A stretch of 64,000 bases of DNA from JAWKJY01 sp041393535. GTDB lineage: Bacteria > Actinomycetota > Thermoleophilia > Gaiellales > Gaiellaceae. The stretch is from the NCBI GenBank assembly GCA_041393535.1, contig JAWKJY010000008.1:1-64000 (forward strand), in the 5' to 3' direction. Made by a program: the position numbers and the translations under genes. The notes beneath the pieces were generated by a model. It was given only the letters and a program-made list of their open reading frames with translations. It made no database searches and was not told the DNA's origin. Shown here piece after piece: positions 1 through 9,526 of this stretch; position 1 is the first letter of the stretch, and the number at the start of each line of letters is the position of its first letter.

Positions 1-1
1 C

Positions 2-1348
2 GGGCTGATCTTCCCGGCCGTCCGCGTGCACCGGGACTACCGGGAGGTCGCGGACATCATCCGGATGTGCCGGCGCCGCATCCGGGTGCCCGACCAGTGG
101 TACGGCGACTTCCTCGCGATGGTCGGCGCGGCGCGGATCGGCGAGGCTCGCCTGAAGGAGCTCGCGGGGAAGTACGGCCTCGAGACGATGGAGCGCTTCG
201 TCGAGGAGTGGTTCGACTACTCCGAGCGGCGGATCGCGCACGTGATCTCGCAGATGCCCGCCGGCACGATCGTCGGCTCCGGGCGGCACGACCCGTTCGG
301 CCCCGTTCCGGACGGGATCCCGATCAACGTGAAGATCACCGTCGACCCCGCGGCGGGGATGGTCGAGCTCGACCTCGAGGACAACATCGACTGCCTGCCG
401 GCCGGCGTGAACGAGTCGCGCGCGTGCGCGATGAACAACGTCATGACCGGGCTCTTCAACTCGATCGACCCGGACATCCCGCACAACGCCGGGACGTTCC
501 GCCGCGTCAACGTGAAGCTGCGCGAGAACTGCGTCGTCGGCGTCCCGCGCTTCCCGCACTCGACGTCGGTCGCGACGACGAACGTCGGCGAGCGGCTCGT
601 CGTCACGACGCAGCGCGCGATCGCGGACGCGTGGCCCGGCTACGGGCTGGCCGAGGGCGCCTGCGGCATCGGCGCGGGCTTCTCGGTGGTCTCCGGCCGC
701 GACCGCCGCAAGGAGGGCGAGCCGTACGTGAACCAGAAGTTCCTCGGCTCCCAGGGCGGCCCGGCCGGCCCGGAGATCGACGGGTGGATCACCTACGGCA
801 ACTCGGTCACGAACGGGCTGATGTTCCGCGACTCGGTCGAGATCGACGAGCAGAAGTACCCGATCCTCGTCCACGAGATGCGGATCCGTCCCGACTCGGA
901 GGGCGCGGGCAAGCGCCGCGGCGCGCCCGGGACGGTCGTCGAGTACGGGCCGCGGTTCGACGTGATGACCGCGGCGTACGTGACCGACAACCACCACTTC
1001 CCGCCGAGGGGGACGCAGGGCGGCGGGGACGCGGCCGCCTCGATCCCGTATCGCGTGACGGTCGACGGCTCGCAGGAGCCGCTCCACCCGATCGCGCAGG
1101 TCGACCTGCAGGCCGGCGAGCGGCTCGGGCACCTGCTCTCCGGCGGGGGCGGCTACGGCGACGCGCTCGAGCGCGAGGCCGAGCGCGTCCGCGCGGACGT
1201 CCTGGCGCGCTTCGTCACGGTCGAGCGGGCGCGCGACGTCTACGGCGTCGTCTTCACCGGGGACGCGCTCGACGACTCGTTGGCGGTCGACGAGGCGGCC
1301 ACCACCGCCCGGCGCGAGGCGCTCCGGGCCGAGCGAGGAGGGGCCTGA
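2..1348 (+). CDS. Hydantoinase B/oxoprolinase family protein, 5' end outside window
   Basis: The frame is open at the window edge: codons before the first possible start (GTG at 26) still read family-like sequence (GLIFPAVR). Comparison with the second copy at 2110-3881 suggests about 150 N-terminal residues lie upstream. Visible family landmarks are RIRVPDQWYGD, AGVNESRA, an RENCVVG block and a C-terminal GGGGYGD loop. HyuB-type subunits work with a HyuA ATPase-like subunit to open cyclic imides or lactams (hydantoins, 5-oxoproline) using ATP; the HyuA partner is presumably upstream. The stop overlaps the ATG of the next SDR gene (TGATG), so the two are probably translationally coupled. The actual substrate cannot be told from sequence. 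Confidence 0.9.
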   Translation, partial: GLIFPAVRVHRDYREVADIIRMCRRRIRVPDQWYGDFLAMVGAARIGEARLKELAGKYGLETMERFVEEWFDYSERRIAHVISQMPAGTIVGSGRHDPFGPVPDGIPINVKITVDPAAGMVELDLEDNIDCLPAGVNESRACAMNNVMTGLFNSIDPDIPHNAGTFRRVNVKLRENCVVGVPRFPHSTSVATTNVGERLVVTTQRAIADAWPGYGLAEGACGIGAGFSVVSGRDRRKEGEPYVNQKFLGSQGGPAGPEIDGWITYGNSVTNGLMFRDSVEIDEQKYPILVHEMRIRPDSEGAGKRRGAPGTVVEYGPRFDVMTAAYVTDNHHFPPRGTQGGGDAAASIPYRVTVDGSQEPLHPIAQVDLQAGERLGHLLSGGGGYGDALEREAERVRADVLARFVTVERARDVYGVVFTGDALDDSLAVDEAATTARREALRAERGGA

Positions 1349-2103
1349 TGGCCATCCAGATCGACCTGTCCGGCAAGGTCGCCCTCGTCACGGGCGGCAG
1401 CTCCGGGATCGGGCTCGGCTGCGGCGTCGAGCTCGGCCGCGCCGGCGCCGACGTCGTCCTGCAGGGCCGCGACGAGGCCCGGCTGGCCGACGGCGTCGCG
1501 CAGGTGCGCGCGACCGGCGTCCGCTGCGAGTCGGTCGTCGCCGAGCTGACCGAGGACGCGGCGCCGGGGACGATCGTCGCCGCGACCGTCGAGCGGTTCG
1601 GGCGCATCGACGTCCTCGTCCACTCGGCCGGGATCTTCGAGCCGACGCCGTTCGCCGAGGCGACGCTCGACTCGCTCGACCGGCAGTGGCTGATCAACGT
1701 GCGCGCGCCCTTCGCGCTCACCCAGGCCGCCCTGCCGCACCTCGGCAAGGGCTCGTCGGTGATCTTCCTCACCTCGATCGCGGGCATCCGCGCGTTCCCC
1801 AGCGCGGCGGCCTACTGCGCGACGAAGGGCGCGGCCGAGCTGATGATGAAGTCGCTCGCGCTCGAGCTGATCGGGCAGGGGATCCGCGTCAACGCGGTCG
1901 CCCCTGGGAACATCAAGACGGCGATGAACCAGCCGATGCGCGACCAGCCGGGCTACGAGGAATGGATGAACTCGCTGACCCCGGCCGGCCGCTTCGGCGA
2001 GGTGCAGGAGATCGCGAGCGCGGTCTGCTTCCTCGCCTCCGACCTCGCGGAGTACGTCGTCGGCGCCTCGTACCTCGTCGACGGCGGCTGGCTCGCGAAG
2101 TAG
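1348..2103 (+). CDS. SDR-family NAD(P)-dependent oxidoreductase
   Basis: Classical short-chain dehydrogenase of 251 residues. The nucleotide-binding motif TGGSSGIG is near residue 16, the HSAG block (NNAG equivalent) is near residue 92, and a Ser followed by YCATK forms the catalytic Ser-Tyr-Lys set. The C-terminus ends in the family's VDGGW-type segment. The ATG overlaps the stop of the hydantoinase-B gene, giving a coupled pair; it probably oxidises or reduces a hydroxyl/keto group in the same catabolic pathway. The specific substrate is unknown. It converges on the minus-strand hyuB that ends 6 bp downstream. Confidence 0.93.
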   Translation: MAIQIDLSGKVALVTGGSSGIGLGCGVELGRAGADVVLQGRDEARLADGVAQVRATGVRCESVVAELTEDAAPGTIVAATVERFGRIDVLVHSAGIFEPTPFAEATLDSLDRQWLINVRAPFALTQAALPHLGKGSSVIFLTSIAGIRAFPSAAAYCATKGAAELMMKSLALELIGQGIRVNAVAPGNIKTAMNQPMRDQPGYEEWMNSLTPAGRFGEVQEIASAVCFLASDLAEYVVGASYLVDGGWLAK

Positions 2104-2109
2104 CCGCGG

Positions 2110-3881
2110 TCAGCCCGCCGCGGCCGCCCGGAGCGCCCGGGTGGCCGCGGCGTCGACCGCGAAGCCCGGCTCGTCCGGCGTCCCGGTGAAGGCGACGCGG
2201 TACGTCTCGCGCGCCGCCTCGACGGTCACGTAGCCCTCGAGCACGTCCTGCAGGACGCGCTCCGGGTCGCGCTCGGCCGGCGGGCCGTAGCCGCCCCCGC
2301 CGCAGTCGCGCCCGACGATCAGCTCGCCGACCTCGAGGATCTCCCGGCTGATCGGCGGGAGCCCGACCTCGCTCCCGTCGGCCAGCCGCTTGCGGACGTG
2401 CGCGCGGTTGCCGTCGAGCCCGCCGACGACGCCCCGCGCCGGGTTGACCGAGCCGTCCAACGGGTAGATCACCGAGACGGGCGCGAAGCGCGGGCCGAAG
2501 ACGACCTCCGCGGTCGGCGCGCCCCGGTGGCGGCCGGCGCCCCCCGAGTCGGCGACGAGCCCGACGGACTCGAAGCGGATCGGGTACTTGTGCTCGTCGA
2601 TCTCGACCGAGTCGCGGTAGAGCAGGCCCGCGCAGACCGGCAGCGCCCACGTCACCCAGCCGTCGCGGCGCGGCCCGGCCGGGCCGCCGTTCGAGCCGAT
2701 GTGCAGCTGGTTGATGAACGGCCGGCCGCCCCGCCGCGGGTCGTCCCCGGAGACGACGGCGAAGCCCGGCCCCATCGCGTGGCCGCCGTGCGCGTGCCCC
2801 CAGCCGTCGCCGATCCCGGCGAACGCCGCCTGCGTCACGTTGACGAGCCGGTCGGCGATCAGCGTCGTCGCGACCGAGCAGGAGGTCGGGTGGCGCGGGA
2901 TGCCGACGACGCAGTTCTCGCGCAGCAGGACCTCGATCCGGCGGAAGGAGCCGGAGTTGACGGGGACGTCCGGCCCGAGCGCGGCCAGCACGCCCGCGAT
3001 CGCGCTGTTCGTCGCGGTCGCCTGCGAGAGGTTCACGCCGGCGGGGATGCAGTCCGGGTTGTCGCGCAGGTCGACGACGATCCGGCCGGCTCCCGGGTCG
3101 ACGGCCGCCTCGACCCGCAGCTCGAGCCCGTCCGGCGCGGCGGGGATCGGATCGAACCAGCCGACCGCGGTGAAGCGCCCGGCCGGCAGGCACGCGATCG
3201 CGGCCGCGGCCATCTGCTCCGAGTAGTCGAGCCACTGCGCGACGAACGCGCGGATCGTCCCGACGCCGTAGCGGGCGACGAGGGCGCCGAGCCGGCGCTC
3301 GCCGATCCGGGCGGAGGCGAGCATGGCGAGGTAGTCGCCGTACCACTGGTCCGGCACCCGGATCCGCAGCTGGCACATCGGATCACGTCCTCGACGTCCG
3401 CGCCGTCGCGCTGCACCCGGACGCACGGGAACGAGAGCGACCCCTCCTCGTAGACGTCGCGGGCGAACGGCATGTACGTCGTCGGCGCCGAGTTGCCCGT
3501 GTCGGCCTGGTGCGCCTTCGCGACGGCGGTGAAGAGGTGCTCGTCCCCCGCGAACACCGGCACGAGGATCGTGTGGTCGGCGTGGTGCGTGTTGCCCCGG
3601 TACGCGTCGTTGTCGAGGAACGCGTCGCCGGGGCGGATGTCGTCGTGCAGCTCGGACATCGCGGCGGTCTGCAGCTGCGAGCCGAACACGTGCACGGGCA
3701 GCCCCTCGGCCGCCGCGAGCAGCTGGTCGTCCGCCGTGACGATCGAGCAGGAGAAGTCGCGCGCGGTGTTCAGCACGGCGCTGCGGCCCGTCCGGAAGAG
3801 CGTGTTCGTCATCTCGCGGACGATCGTCTCCAGGCGATTCGCGATCACCGCGAGCGTGACCAGGTCGAGCCGCTCGCTCAC
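2110..3881 (-). CDS. hyuB: Hydantoinase B subunit (HyuB), interrupted by one frameshift
   Basis: Full-length HyuB homologue read in two frames. The N-terminal third (from GTG at 3881, VSERLDLVTLAVIANRLE) includes NTARDFSCSIV and GNTHHADH-type segments. After VEDVIR the frame is lost, and family sequence resumes at MCQLRIRVPDQWYGD in another frame. One base is missing at about 3379-3380: the upstream paralogue has one more G at the same codon. Restoring it gives 1773 nt (590 residues). The GTG overlaps the HyuA stop as GTGA, so the HyuA and HyuB subunits are coupled. Predicted role: ATP-dependent amidohydrolase subunit; substrate unknown. Sequencing error is more likely than a true pseudogene, since both halves are well conserved. 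Confidence 0.85.
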
Positions 3882-5952
3882 GACGACACCTCCAGCTCGA
3901 TCTCGACCTCGTAGGCCCCGTGGGCGCCGGCTCGCGCGGACGAGCCCGGGTAGAGGACGAGCGTCGTCGTCGGCTCGACGATCAGCGCTGGCCCGACGAC
4001 GACCTCGTCGGCGCCGATCGAGCTGCCCGGCCGGACCGGCGCGTCGACGTGCCCGAGGCCGCGGAAGTAGGCGCGCTGCGTCGCGGGCGGGCCGGTCGCC
4101 TCCTCGCGCTCGCCCCAGGCCAGCGTCGGGCGGGCGAGGTGGGCGACGACCCGTGCGCGGCACTGCGTCAGCTCGACGACCTGGCCGGGCTCCGCGACGG
4201 CGAACACGCGCTCGTGCTCGCGGTCGAAGGCGCGGGCGAGCTGCTCGGCGCCGTCCGGGCGGAGGATCCCCGCCCGGTCGAGCGGCACGTCGATCTGCCA
4301 CGACTGGTACGCGTAGCGGCCCTCGGCCACGTAGCGGCGCTCGAAGCGCTCGATCCCGCGCGTCGCGAGCGCCGCCTCGACCTCCGCGAGCTGCCCGTCG
4401 AGCCGCGCGAGCGTCGCCGCGACCAGGTCGCGGTCGAACGCGTCCGTCGTCGTGAACATCCCGGCGGAGAACTCGGCGACGACGTCGGAGAACTGCGCGC
4501 CGCAGGCGGAGAGCGCGCCGGCTGCGCGGGGTAGCGCAGCGCGCGGCAGCCGAGGCTGCGCGCGATCTCGACGATGTTCAGCCCGGCCGCGCCGCCGCCG
4601 GCGACGATGACGCGTCGCGCGGGTCGATCCCTGCGCGATCGTGACGTCCTGGATCGCCGAGACCATGCTCTGGTCGACGATCGCGAGGATGGCGGCGGCC
4701 GTCTCCTCGGCGCTCGCGCCGAGGTCGCACGCGAGCGCGCCGACGACGCGCCGTGCGGCGTCGACGTCGAGCGCATGCGCCCGCCGAGGAAGCGGTCGGG
4801 GTCGAGGTAGCCGAGGACGGCCGCCGCGTCGGTCACGGTCGGCCGGTCGCCGCCGCGGCCGTAGCAGGCCGGCCCCGGCACGGCGCCCGCGCTGTGCGGG
4901 CCGACGCGGAGCAGGCCGCCCGCGTCCTGCCAGGCGATCGAGCCGCCGCCGGCGCCGATCGAGCGGATGTCCACCGACGCCATCCCGGTCGCGTGGCCGG
5001 TGAACTGCGGGCCGAGCCAGGTGTCCCGCGTGAACGTCACCTCGCCGCCGCGCAGGACGCTCACGTCGAAGCTCGTCCCGCCGGTGTCCGCGACGAGGAT
5101 GTCGACGGCCGCGCCGCCCGCGAACGCCCTCCCCGCGACGGGGGCCATCGACGGGCCCGAGCGGACGAGGTAGATCGGCCGCTCGTGGACGTCCTGGACG
5201 TGCATGACGCCGCCGAGCGACGTCGCGACGGTGAGCTCGCCGGCGAAGCCCGCGCCGCGCAGGTCGTCGGCCAGCTCCGCCAGGTGGCGCTGCATCAGCG
5301 GCTTCAGCGACGCGTCGATCGCGGCGCCGGAGGCGCGCGGGTACTCGCGGATGATCGGGTTCAGCTCGTGCGAGAGCGTCACCGGCACGCCCGGGAGCCG
5401 CTCGCGGACGAGCTCCCCGACCCGGCGCTCGTGGTCGCCGTTCGCGATCGACCAGAGCAGGCAGACGGCGACCGCCTCGACCTCGAGGCCCGCCAGCCGG
5501 TCGAGCGTCGCCGCCAGGGCGTCCTCGTCGAGCGGGACGACGACCCCGCCCTCGGCGTCGACGCGCTCGGTCACCTCGAAGGTCAGCCGGCGCGGCACGT
5601 ACGGCTCGGGGAACGGCTCGTCGAAGTCGAACGGCCGCAGCTTGCCTCCGCCCCGCAGGACGAGCATGTCGCGGAAGCCCCTCGTGACGAGCAGGGCCGT
5701 CCGCGCCGTCGCGCCCTCGAGGATCGCATTCGTCGCCCGCGTCGTCGCGTAGATGACGAGGTCGGTCGAGCCGTAGAGCTCCCGTCGACCGATCCCGAGC
5801 TCGTCCGCGATCACGCCGACGGCCTCGTCGAGCCCCTGGAAGACGTGGTCGCGGGTGGTCGGCGCCTTGCCGACGAGCAGCCGCCCCTCGCCGTCGGAGA
5901 GGACGACGTCCGTGAACGTCCCGCCCGCGTCGACCGTCAGCCGCCGGTGCAT
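3878..5952 (-). CDS. hyuA: Hydantoinase A subunit (HyuA), interrupted by four frameshifts
   Basis: The N-terminal 390 residues from ATG at 5952 are intact and show the actin/hexokinase-type nucleotide-binding motifs DAGGTFTDVVL and ADTGGTSFDVSVL, then HSAGAVPGPACYG. From YLDPDRFLGGRM onward the frame changes four times: one base is missing at about 4770, 4629, 4610 and 4525, with GIDPRDA visible only in the third frame between the second and third lesions. The C-terminus ends IELEVSS. Four restored bases give 2079 nt (692 residues), the usual HyuA length. It pairs with the overlapping hyuB and follows the HisD-like gene by 4 bp, so all three are one transcript. Predicted role: ATP-binding subunit of a hydantoinase/oxoprolinase-type enzyme. 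It could be a decaying gene, but the clean motifs argue for read errors. Confidence 0.82.
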
Positions 5953-5956
5953 CGCC

Positions 5957-7246
5957 TCAGCCCAGCCGGTCGAGGCGCAGGCTGGCCGTGCGCTGGTGCG
6001 CCTGGAGCGCGTCCAGCTCGTCGAAGGCGATCACGGCCGGCGCGATGGCGCGCGTCGCGTCGTCGGAGTCGAGCCGCTGGTAGGTCAGCGTCTTCAGGAA
6101 CTTCGCGACCGAGAGCCCGCCCGTGTAGCGGGAGGCGCGGCGCGTCGGCAGCGTGTGGTTCGTCCCCGTGCAGCCCTTGTCGGAGTAGGCGACCGTGGCG
6201 CGCTGGCCGAGGAAGAGCGAGCCGTAGTTGCGCAGCCGGTCGTGGTACCAGGCGTCGTCGGTCGTGTGCACCTCGAGGTGCTCGGCGCCGACGCGGTCGG
6301 AGATCGCGACGGCCTCGTCGCGATCGCGCGCGAGGTAGGCGGCGCCGTGGTCGCGCCAGGCGACCGCGACCACGTCGCGGTTGACGAGCAGCGGGATCTG
6401 CCGCTCGATCTCGACGAGGACCTCGCGGGCCTTCGCCTCGTCCGTCGAGATCAGCGTCGCCGGCGAGGTCGGCCCGTGCTCGATCTGGGCGAGCAGGTCG
6501 GCGGCGACCAGCTCCGCGTCGGCCGAGCCGTCGCAGATCACGCAGACCTCGGACGGGCCGGCGAGCAGGTCGATCCCGACGCGGCCGTAGAGCTGGCGCT
6601 TCGCCTCGGCGACGTACTGGTTCCCCGCCCCGCAGACGACGTCGACCGGCTCGATCCCGCCGATCCCGAACGCCATCGCGGCGAGCGCCGGGACGCCGCC
6701 GAGCACGTGGATCGCGTCCGCGCCGCACTCGTCGGCCGCGTAGACCATCGCGTCGGCGACGCCGCCGCCGGGGAGCGGCGGGGTGCAGGTGACGATCGAC
6801 GAGACGCCCGCGACGCGCGGGACGAGCACGGTCATCAGCGGCGAGGAGATCAGCGGGTAGCGCCCGCCGGGCAGGTAGGAGCCGACGCGCTCGATCGGCA
6901 CCTGCCGCTGGCCGACCACGACGCCGGGGCGCAGCTCGATCTCGGCGTCCACGAGCGTCGCCCGCTGGAACTCGGCGAAGCGGCGCACCGCGTCGACGCT
7001 GTCGGCGAACGCGCGGACGAAGCCGTCGTCGATCCGCGAGCGCGCCGCCGCCACCTCCGCGTCGGAGAGGAGCAGCTCCGGCGGGTCCCAGCCGTCGAGC
7101 TCGCGGGAGTAGCGGCGCACGGCGTCCATGCCCTCGCGCTCGATCGTCGAGAGCATCTCGCTCACCCGCGCGGCGACCTCGTGGTCGGCGCCCTCGGCCT
7201 CGCGGGCCGGCGCCTTCAGCGTGCTCCCCGCGGGTGCGGCTCCCAT
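5957..7246 (-). CDS. Histidinol-dehydrogenase-family alcohol dehydrogenase (HpsN-like)
   Basis: HisD-fold NAD-dependent, zinc-dependent dehydrogenase of 429 residues. Expected metal and catalytic positions are present: the Q..H pair in LLAQIEHGPTSP, the Glu-His pair in GAEHLEV, the Asp in YSDKGCTGTNHTLPT, and the C-terminal His in LQAHQRTAS. The GCTGTNHTLPTR and TGGLSVAKFLKTLTYQ segments are typical of HisD paralogues outside histidine synthesis, such as HpsN (sulfopropanediol 3-dehydrogenase). It sits between E1beta and hyuA and not among his genes, so a catabolic four-electron oxidation of an alcohol to an acid is more likely than histidine synthesis. A purine-rich Shine-Dalgarno (AAGGGGGA) precedes the ATG. 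Confidence 0.88.
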   Translation of the reverse strand: MGAAPAGSTLKAPAREAEGADHEVAARVSEMLSTIEREGMDAVRRYSRELDGWDPPELLLSDAEVAAARSRIDDGFVRAFADSVDAVRRFAEFQRATLVDAEIELRPGVVVGQRQVPIERVGSYLPGGRYPLISSPLMTVLVPRVAGVSSIVTCTPPLPGGGVADAMVYAADECGADAIHVLGGVPALAAMAFGIGGIEPVDVVCGAGNQYVAEAKRQLYGRVGIDLLAGPSEVCVICDGSADAELVAADLLAQIEHGPTSPATLISTDEAKAREVLVEIERQIPLLVNRDVVAVAWRDHGAAYLARDRDEAVAISDRVGAEHLEVHTTDDAWYHDRLRNYGSLFLGQRATVAYSDKGCTGTNHTLPTRRASRYTGGLSVAKFLKTLTYQRLDSDDATRAIAPAVIAFDELDALQAHQRTASLRLDRLG

Positions 7247-7321
7247 GCGTCCCCCTTCGTCTGTACGGCGGCAGTCTGGACCGTCGCGTCGCCGCGTGCC
7301 GCGCGAGCCGGCGTCGGGCCG

Positions 7322-8319
7322 CTACGCGCGGCCGAGCAGCGACCGGGCGGCTGCGGCGATCCGCTCGGCGTCCGGGATCACGAGCCGCTCGAGGCGGGGC
7401 GCAACGGGATCGGCACGTTCGCGCCGCCGAGGCGCATCACGGGCGCGTCGAGCCAGTCGAACGCCTGCTCGTTGATCACCGCGGCGAGCTCGGCGCCGGC
7501 GCCGCCGCGCTCGTACGCCTCGTGCACGACGAGCGCCCGGCTCGTCTTGCGCACCGAGCGGAGGATCGCCTCCTCGTCGAGCGGGACGAGGGTGCGCGGG
7601 TCGACGACCTCGACGTCGATCCGGTCGGCCGCGAGCAGCTCGGCTGCCTCGAGCGCGCACTCGACCATGCGTCCGGTGGCGACGACGGTCAGATCGGCGC
7701 CCTCGCGCTTGACGTCGGCGACGCCGAGCGGGACGACGTGCTCGCCCTCGGGCACGTGCTCCCTGCGCGTGCTCAGGGTCTGCAGCTTGTTCTCGAGGAA
7801 GATCACCGGGTTCTCGTCGCGGATCGAGGCGGCCAGCAGCCCCTTCGCGTCCGCGGGCGTCGAGGGCATCACGACCTTGAGCCCGGGGACGTGCACGAAC
7901 CACGCCTCGAGGCTCTTCGCGTGCTGCGCCGCCGAGGAGCGCCCCGCGCCGCCCTGCGTGCGCAGCGTCATGGGGACGCTCACCTGCCCGCCGGACATGT
8001 AGCGGATCTGGGCCGCCTGGTTCACGACCGCGTCCATGCAGAGCGTGACGAAGTCGACGTACATGATCTCGACGACCGGTCGCATCCCGGTCAGCGCGGC
8101 GCCGACGGAGGCGCCGACGATGCCGAGCTCGGAGATCGGCGTGTTCCGAACGCGCTCCCAGCCGAACTCCGTCGAGAGGCCGAGCGTGACCTTGTAGCTG
8201 CCGCCGAACGGGTCGGCGATGTCCTCGCCCAGCAGGAAGACCCGCTCGTCGCGGGCGAGCTCCTGGCGGAGCGCCTCCTTGAGCGCGTCGCGGTAGGTGA
8301 TCTCGCGGACGGCGCTCAC
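7322..8319 (-). CDS. Thiamine-diphosphate 2-oxoacid/acetoin dehydrogenase E1 beta, one frameshift near the C-terminus
   Basis: Transketolase-like E1 beta subunit starting at a GTG that overlaps the E1 alpha stop (GTGA). It shows EITYRDALKEAL, LLGEDIADPFGG, PISELGIVG, MTLRTQGGAGRSSAAQHAKS and the C-terminal transketolase domain (VEVVDPRTLVPLD). The frame is lost after GGANVPIP: one base is missing at about 7404-7405, and the true end (APRLERLVIPDAERI) is read in the next frame to a TAG at 7322. Restoring one base gives 332 residues, normal for the family. No E2 or E3 gene is in the window, so the complex must use subunits encoded elsewhere or act as an acetoin/branched-chain-type enzyme. Substrate unknown. 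Confidence 0.87.
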
Positions 8320-9305
8320 GCGTAGACGTCCTCGAAGGCGACCTCGTCGCCCGGCTCCGGGCTCTCGCGGGCGAAGCGCACCGCCGCCTCGACGCGCTCC
8401 CGGACATTCGCCCGGAGGGCCTCGACCTCGGCCTCGGCGAGGACGCCGCCGTCGAGCAGCCGGCGCTCGAACGTCAGGACGGGGTCGCGCTCGCGCCAGA
8501 TGGCGACCTCCTCCCGCGTCCGGTACGGCTCCGGGTCGCCCACGTAGTGGCCGTAGAAGCGGTAGGTCTTCGCCTCGACGAGCGCTGGCCCGCCGCCCGC
8601 GCGGGCCCGCTCGACCGCGGCGCCGACGACCTCGCGGACGGCGAGCACGTCCATCCCGTCGACCGAGACGCCGGGCATGTCGTAGGCGGAGGCGCGGGTC
8701 GCGATGTCCTCGACCCGCTGGTGCACGCGGCGCGGCGTCGACTCCGCGTACTGGTTGTTCTGGCAGACGAAGACGACCGGCAGCTGCCACACGGAGGCGA
8801 GGTTGAGCGCCTCGTGGAACGCCCCCTCGTTCGTCGCGCCGTCGCCGAAGAAGCTGACCGCGACCTGGTCGGTGCCGCGGAGCTTCGCCGAGAGCGCGGC
8901 GCCCGTGGCGATCGGCAGGCCCGCGCCGACGATCCCGTTCGCGCCGAGCACGCCGAGCGAGAAGTCGAAGATGTGCATCGACCCGCCCTTGCCGCGGCAG
9001 TAGCCCGTCTCCTTCGCGTAGAGCTCGGCCATCATCCGGTCGAGGCTGCCGCCCTTGGCGATCAGGTCGCCGTGGCCGCGGTGGGTCGACGTGATGTAGT
9101 CGTCGGGGCGCAGCGGGGCGCAGGCGCCGACGCAGGTCGCCTCCTGCCCGACCTGCGAGTGGAGGAACCCGGGCAGCTCGCCCGCGGTGAAGAGCTCGAT
9201 CGTCCGCTCCTCGAAGGCCCGGATCTCCCACATCCGGCGCAGCAGCTCGACGAGCGCCGGGCCCTCGCCGTCGGTCTGCTCCTCGGGAACGGCCGGCTCG
9301 GTCAT
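8316..9305 (-). CDS. Thiamine-diphosphate 2-oxoacid/acetoin dehydrogenase E1 alpha
   Basis: E1 alpha subunit of 329 residues. The ThDP-binding motif runs from GDGATNEGAFHEALN to the closing CQNNQYAEST. Upstream blocks include LHSQVGQEAT, STHRGHGDLIAKGG and GKGGSMHIFD, all typical of PDH/acetoin dehydrogenase alpha chains. A longer frame exists to 9350, but ATG at 9305 fits family length and lies 7 nt from a -10 (TACGGT). First gene of a minus-strand unit: E1 alpha, E1 beta, HisD-like, HyuA, HyuB. The alpha2beta2 enzyme decarboxylates a 2-oxoacid or cleaves acetoin and passes the acyl group to a lipoyl E2. Confidence 0.93.
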   Translation of the reverse strand: MTEPAVPEEQTDGEGPALVELLRRMWEIRAFEERTIELFTAGELPGFLHSQVGQEATCVGACAPLRPDDYITSTHRGHGDLIAKGGSLDRMMAELYAKETGYCRGKGGSMHIFDFSLGVLGANGIVGAGLPIATGAALSAKLRGTDQVAVSFFGDGATNEGAFHEALNLASVWQLPVVFVCQNNQYAESTPRRVHQRVEDIATRASAYDMPGVSVDGMDVLAVREVVGAAVERARAGGGPALVEAKTYRFYGHYVGDPEPYRTREEVAIWRERDPVLTFERRLLDGGVLAEAEVEALRANVRERVEAAVRFARESPEPGDEVAFEDVYA

Positions 9306-9312
9306 GGGCGGA

Positions 9313-9318
9313 ACCGTA
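9313..9318 (-). promoter_or_regulatory. -10 element for the E1 alpha transcript (leaderless type)
   Basis: On the minus strand, TACGGT is followed by 7 nt and then the ATG of E1 alpha, placing the predicted transcription start at or next to the start codon. No clear Shine-Dalgarno lies between. Confidence 0.5.
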
Positions 9319-9369
9319 CAAAACGCCCTCGCCGCGCGCCGTCCCGCCAACCGTTTCGGCGTTTCGTCG

Positions 9370-9386
9370 TCTCACTTCGCGTGAGA
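9370..9386. promoter_or_regulatory. Inverted repeat upstream of the LIV importer
   Basis: TCTCAC and GTGAGA form a 6-bp inverted repeat around the 5-nt centre TTCGC. It lies about 30 bp upstream of the -35 of the LIV operon and about 50 bp upstream of the divergent E1 alpha promoter. It could be an operator serving either side; no regulator gene is adjacent, so this is only a candidate. Confidence 0.3.
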
Positions 9387-9414
9387 TGCGCTGCGCCCGT
9401 CCACCGGCTGTCGC

Positions 9415-9444
9415 TTGACAGAACGGTGCTCGTGGTCATTGAAT
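9415..9444 (+). promoter_or_regulatory. Sigma70-type promoter of the LIV operon
   Basis: A perfect -35 hexamer TTGACA (9415-9420) is followed after 18 bp by TTGAAT (9439-9444), a 4-of-6 match to a -10. The predicted start near 9451 leaves a leader of about 75 nt ending in a strong Shine-Dalgarno (AAGGAGGAG) before the GTG at 9527. This differs from the leaderless promoters common elsewhere in the window. Confidence 0.6.
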
Positions 9445-9526
9445 ACCGACCTTGGATGCCGCAGCGCCATAGCATCCCGGGGTGCCCGTCGGTCGGGGCC
9501 CCGTCTAGCGAAGGAGGAGAAACCGC

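Noticed and set aside
4753..6384. Long plus-strand frame opposite hyuA and the HisD-like gene
   Set aside because: Antisense shadow with repetitive Arg/Asp/Val composition and no motif; minus-strand genes explain the region.
5957..7246. Histidinol dehydrogenase of histidine biosynthesis
   Set aside because: No other his genes nearby; signature segments and operon partners fit the HpsN-like catabolic branch, so hisD was not used as symbol.
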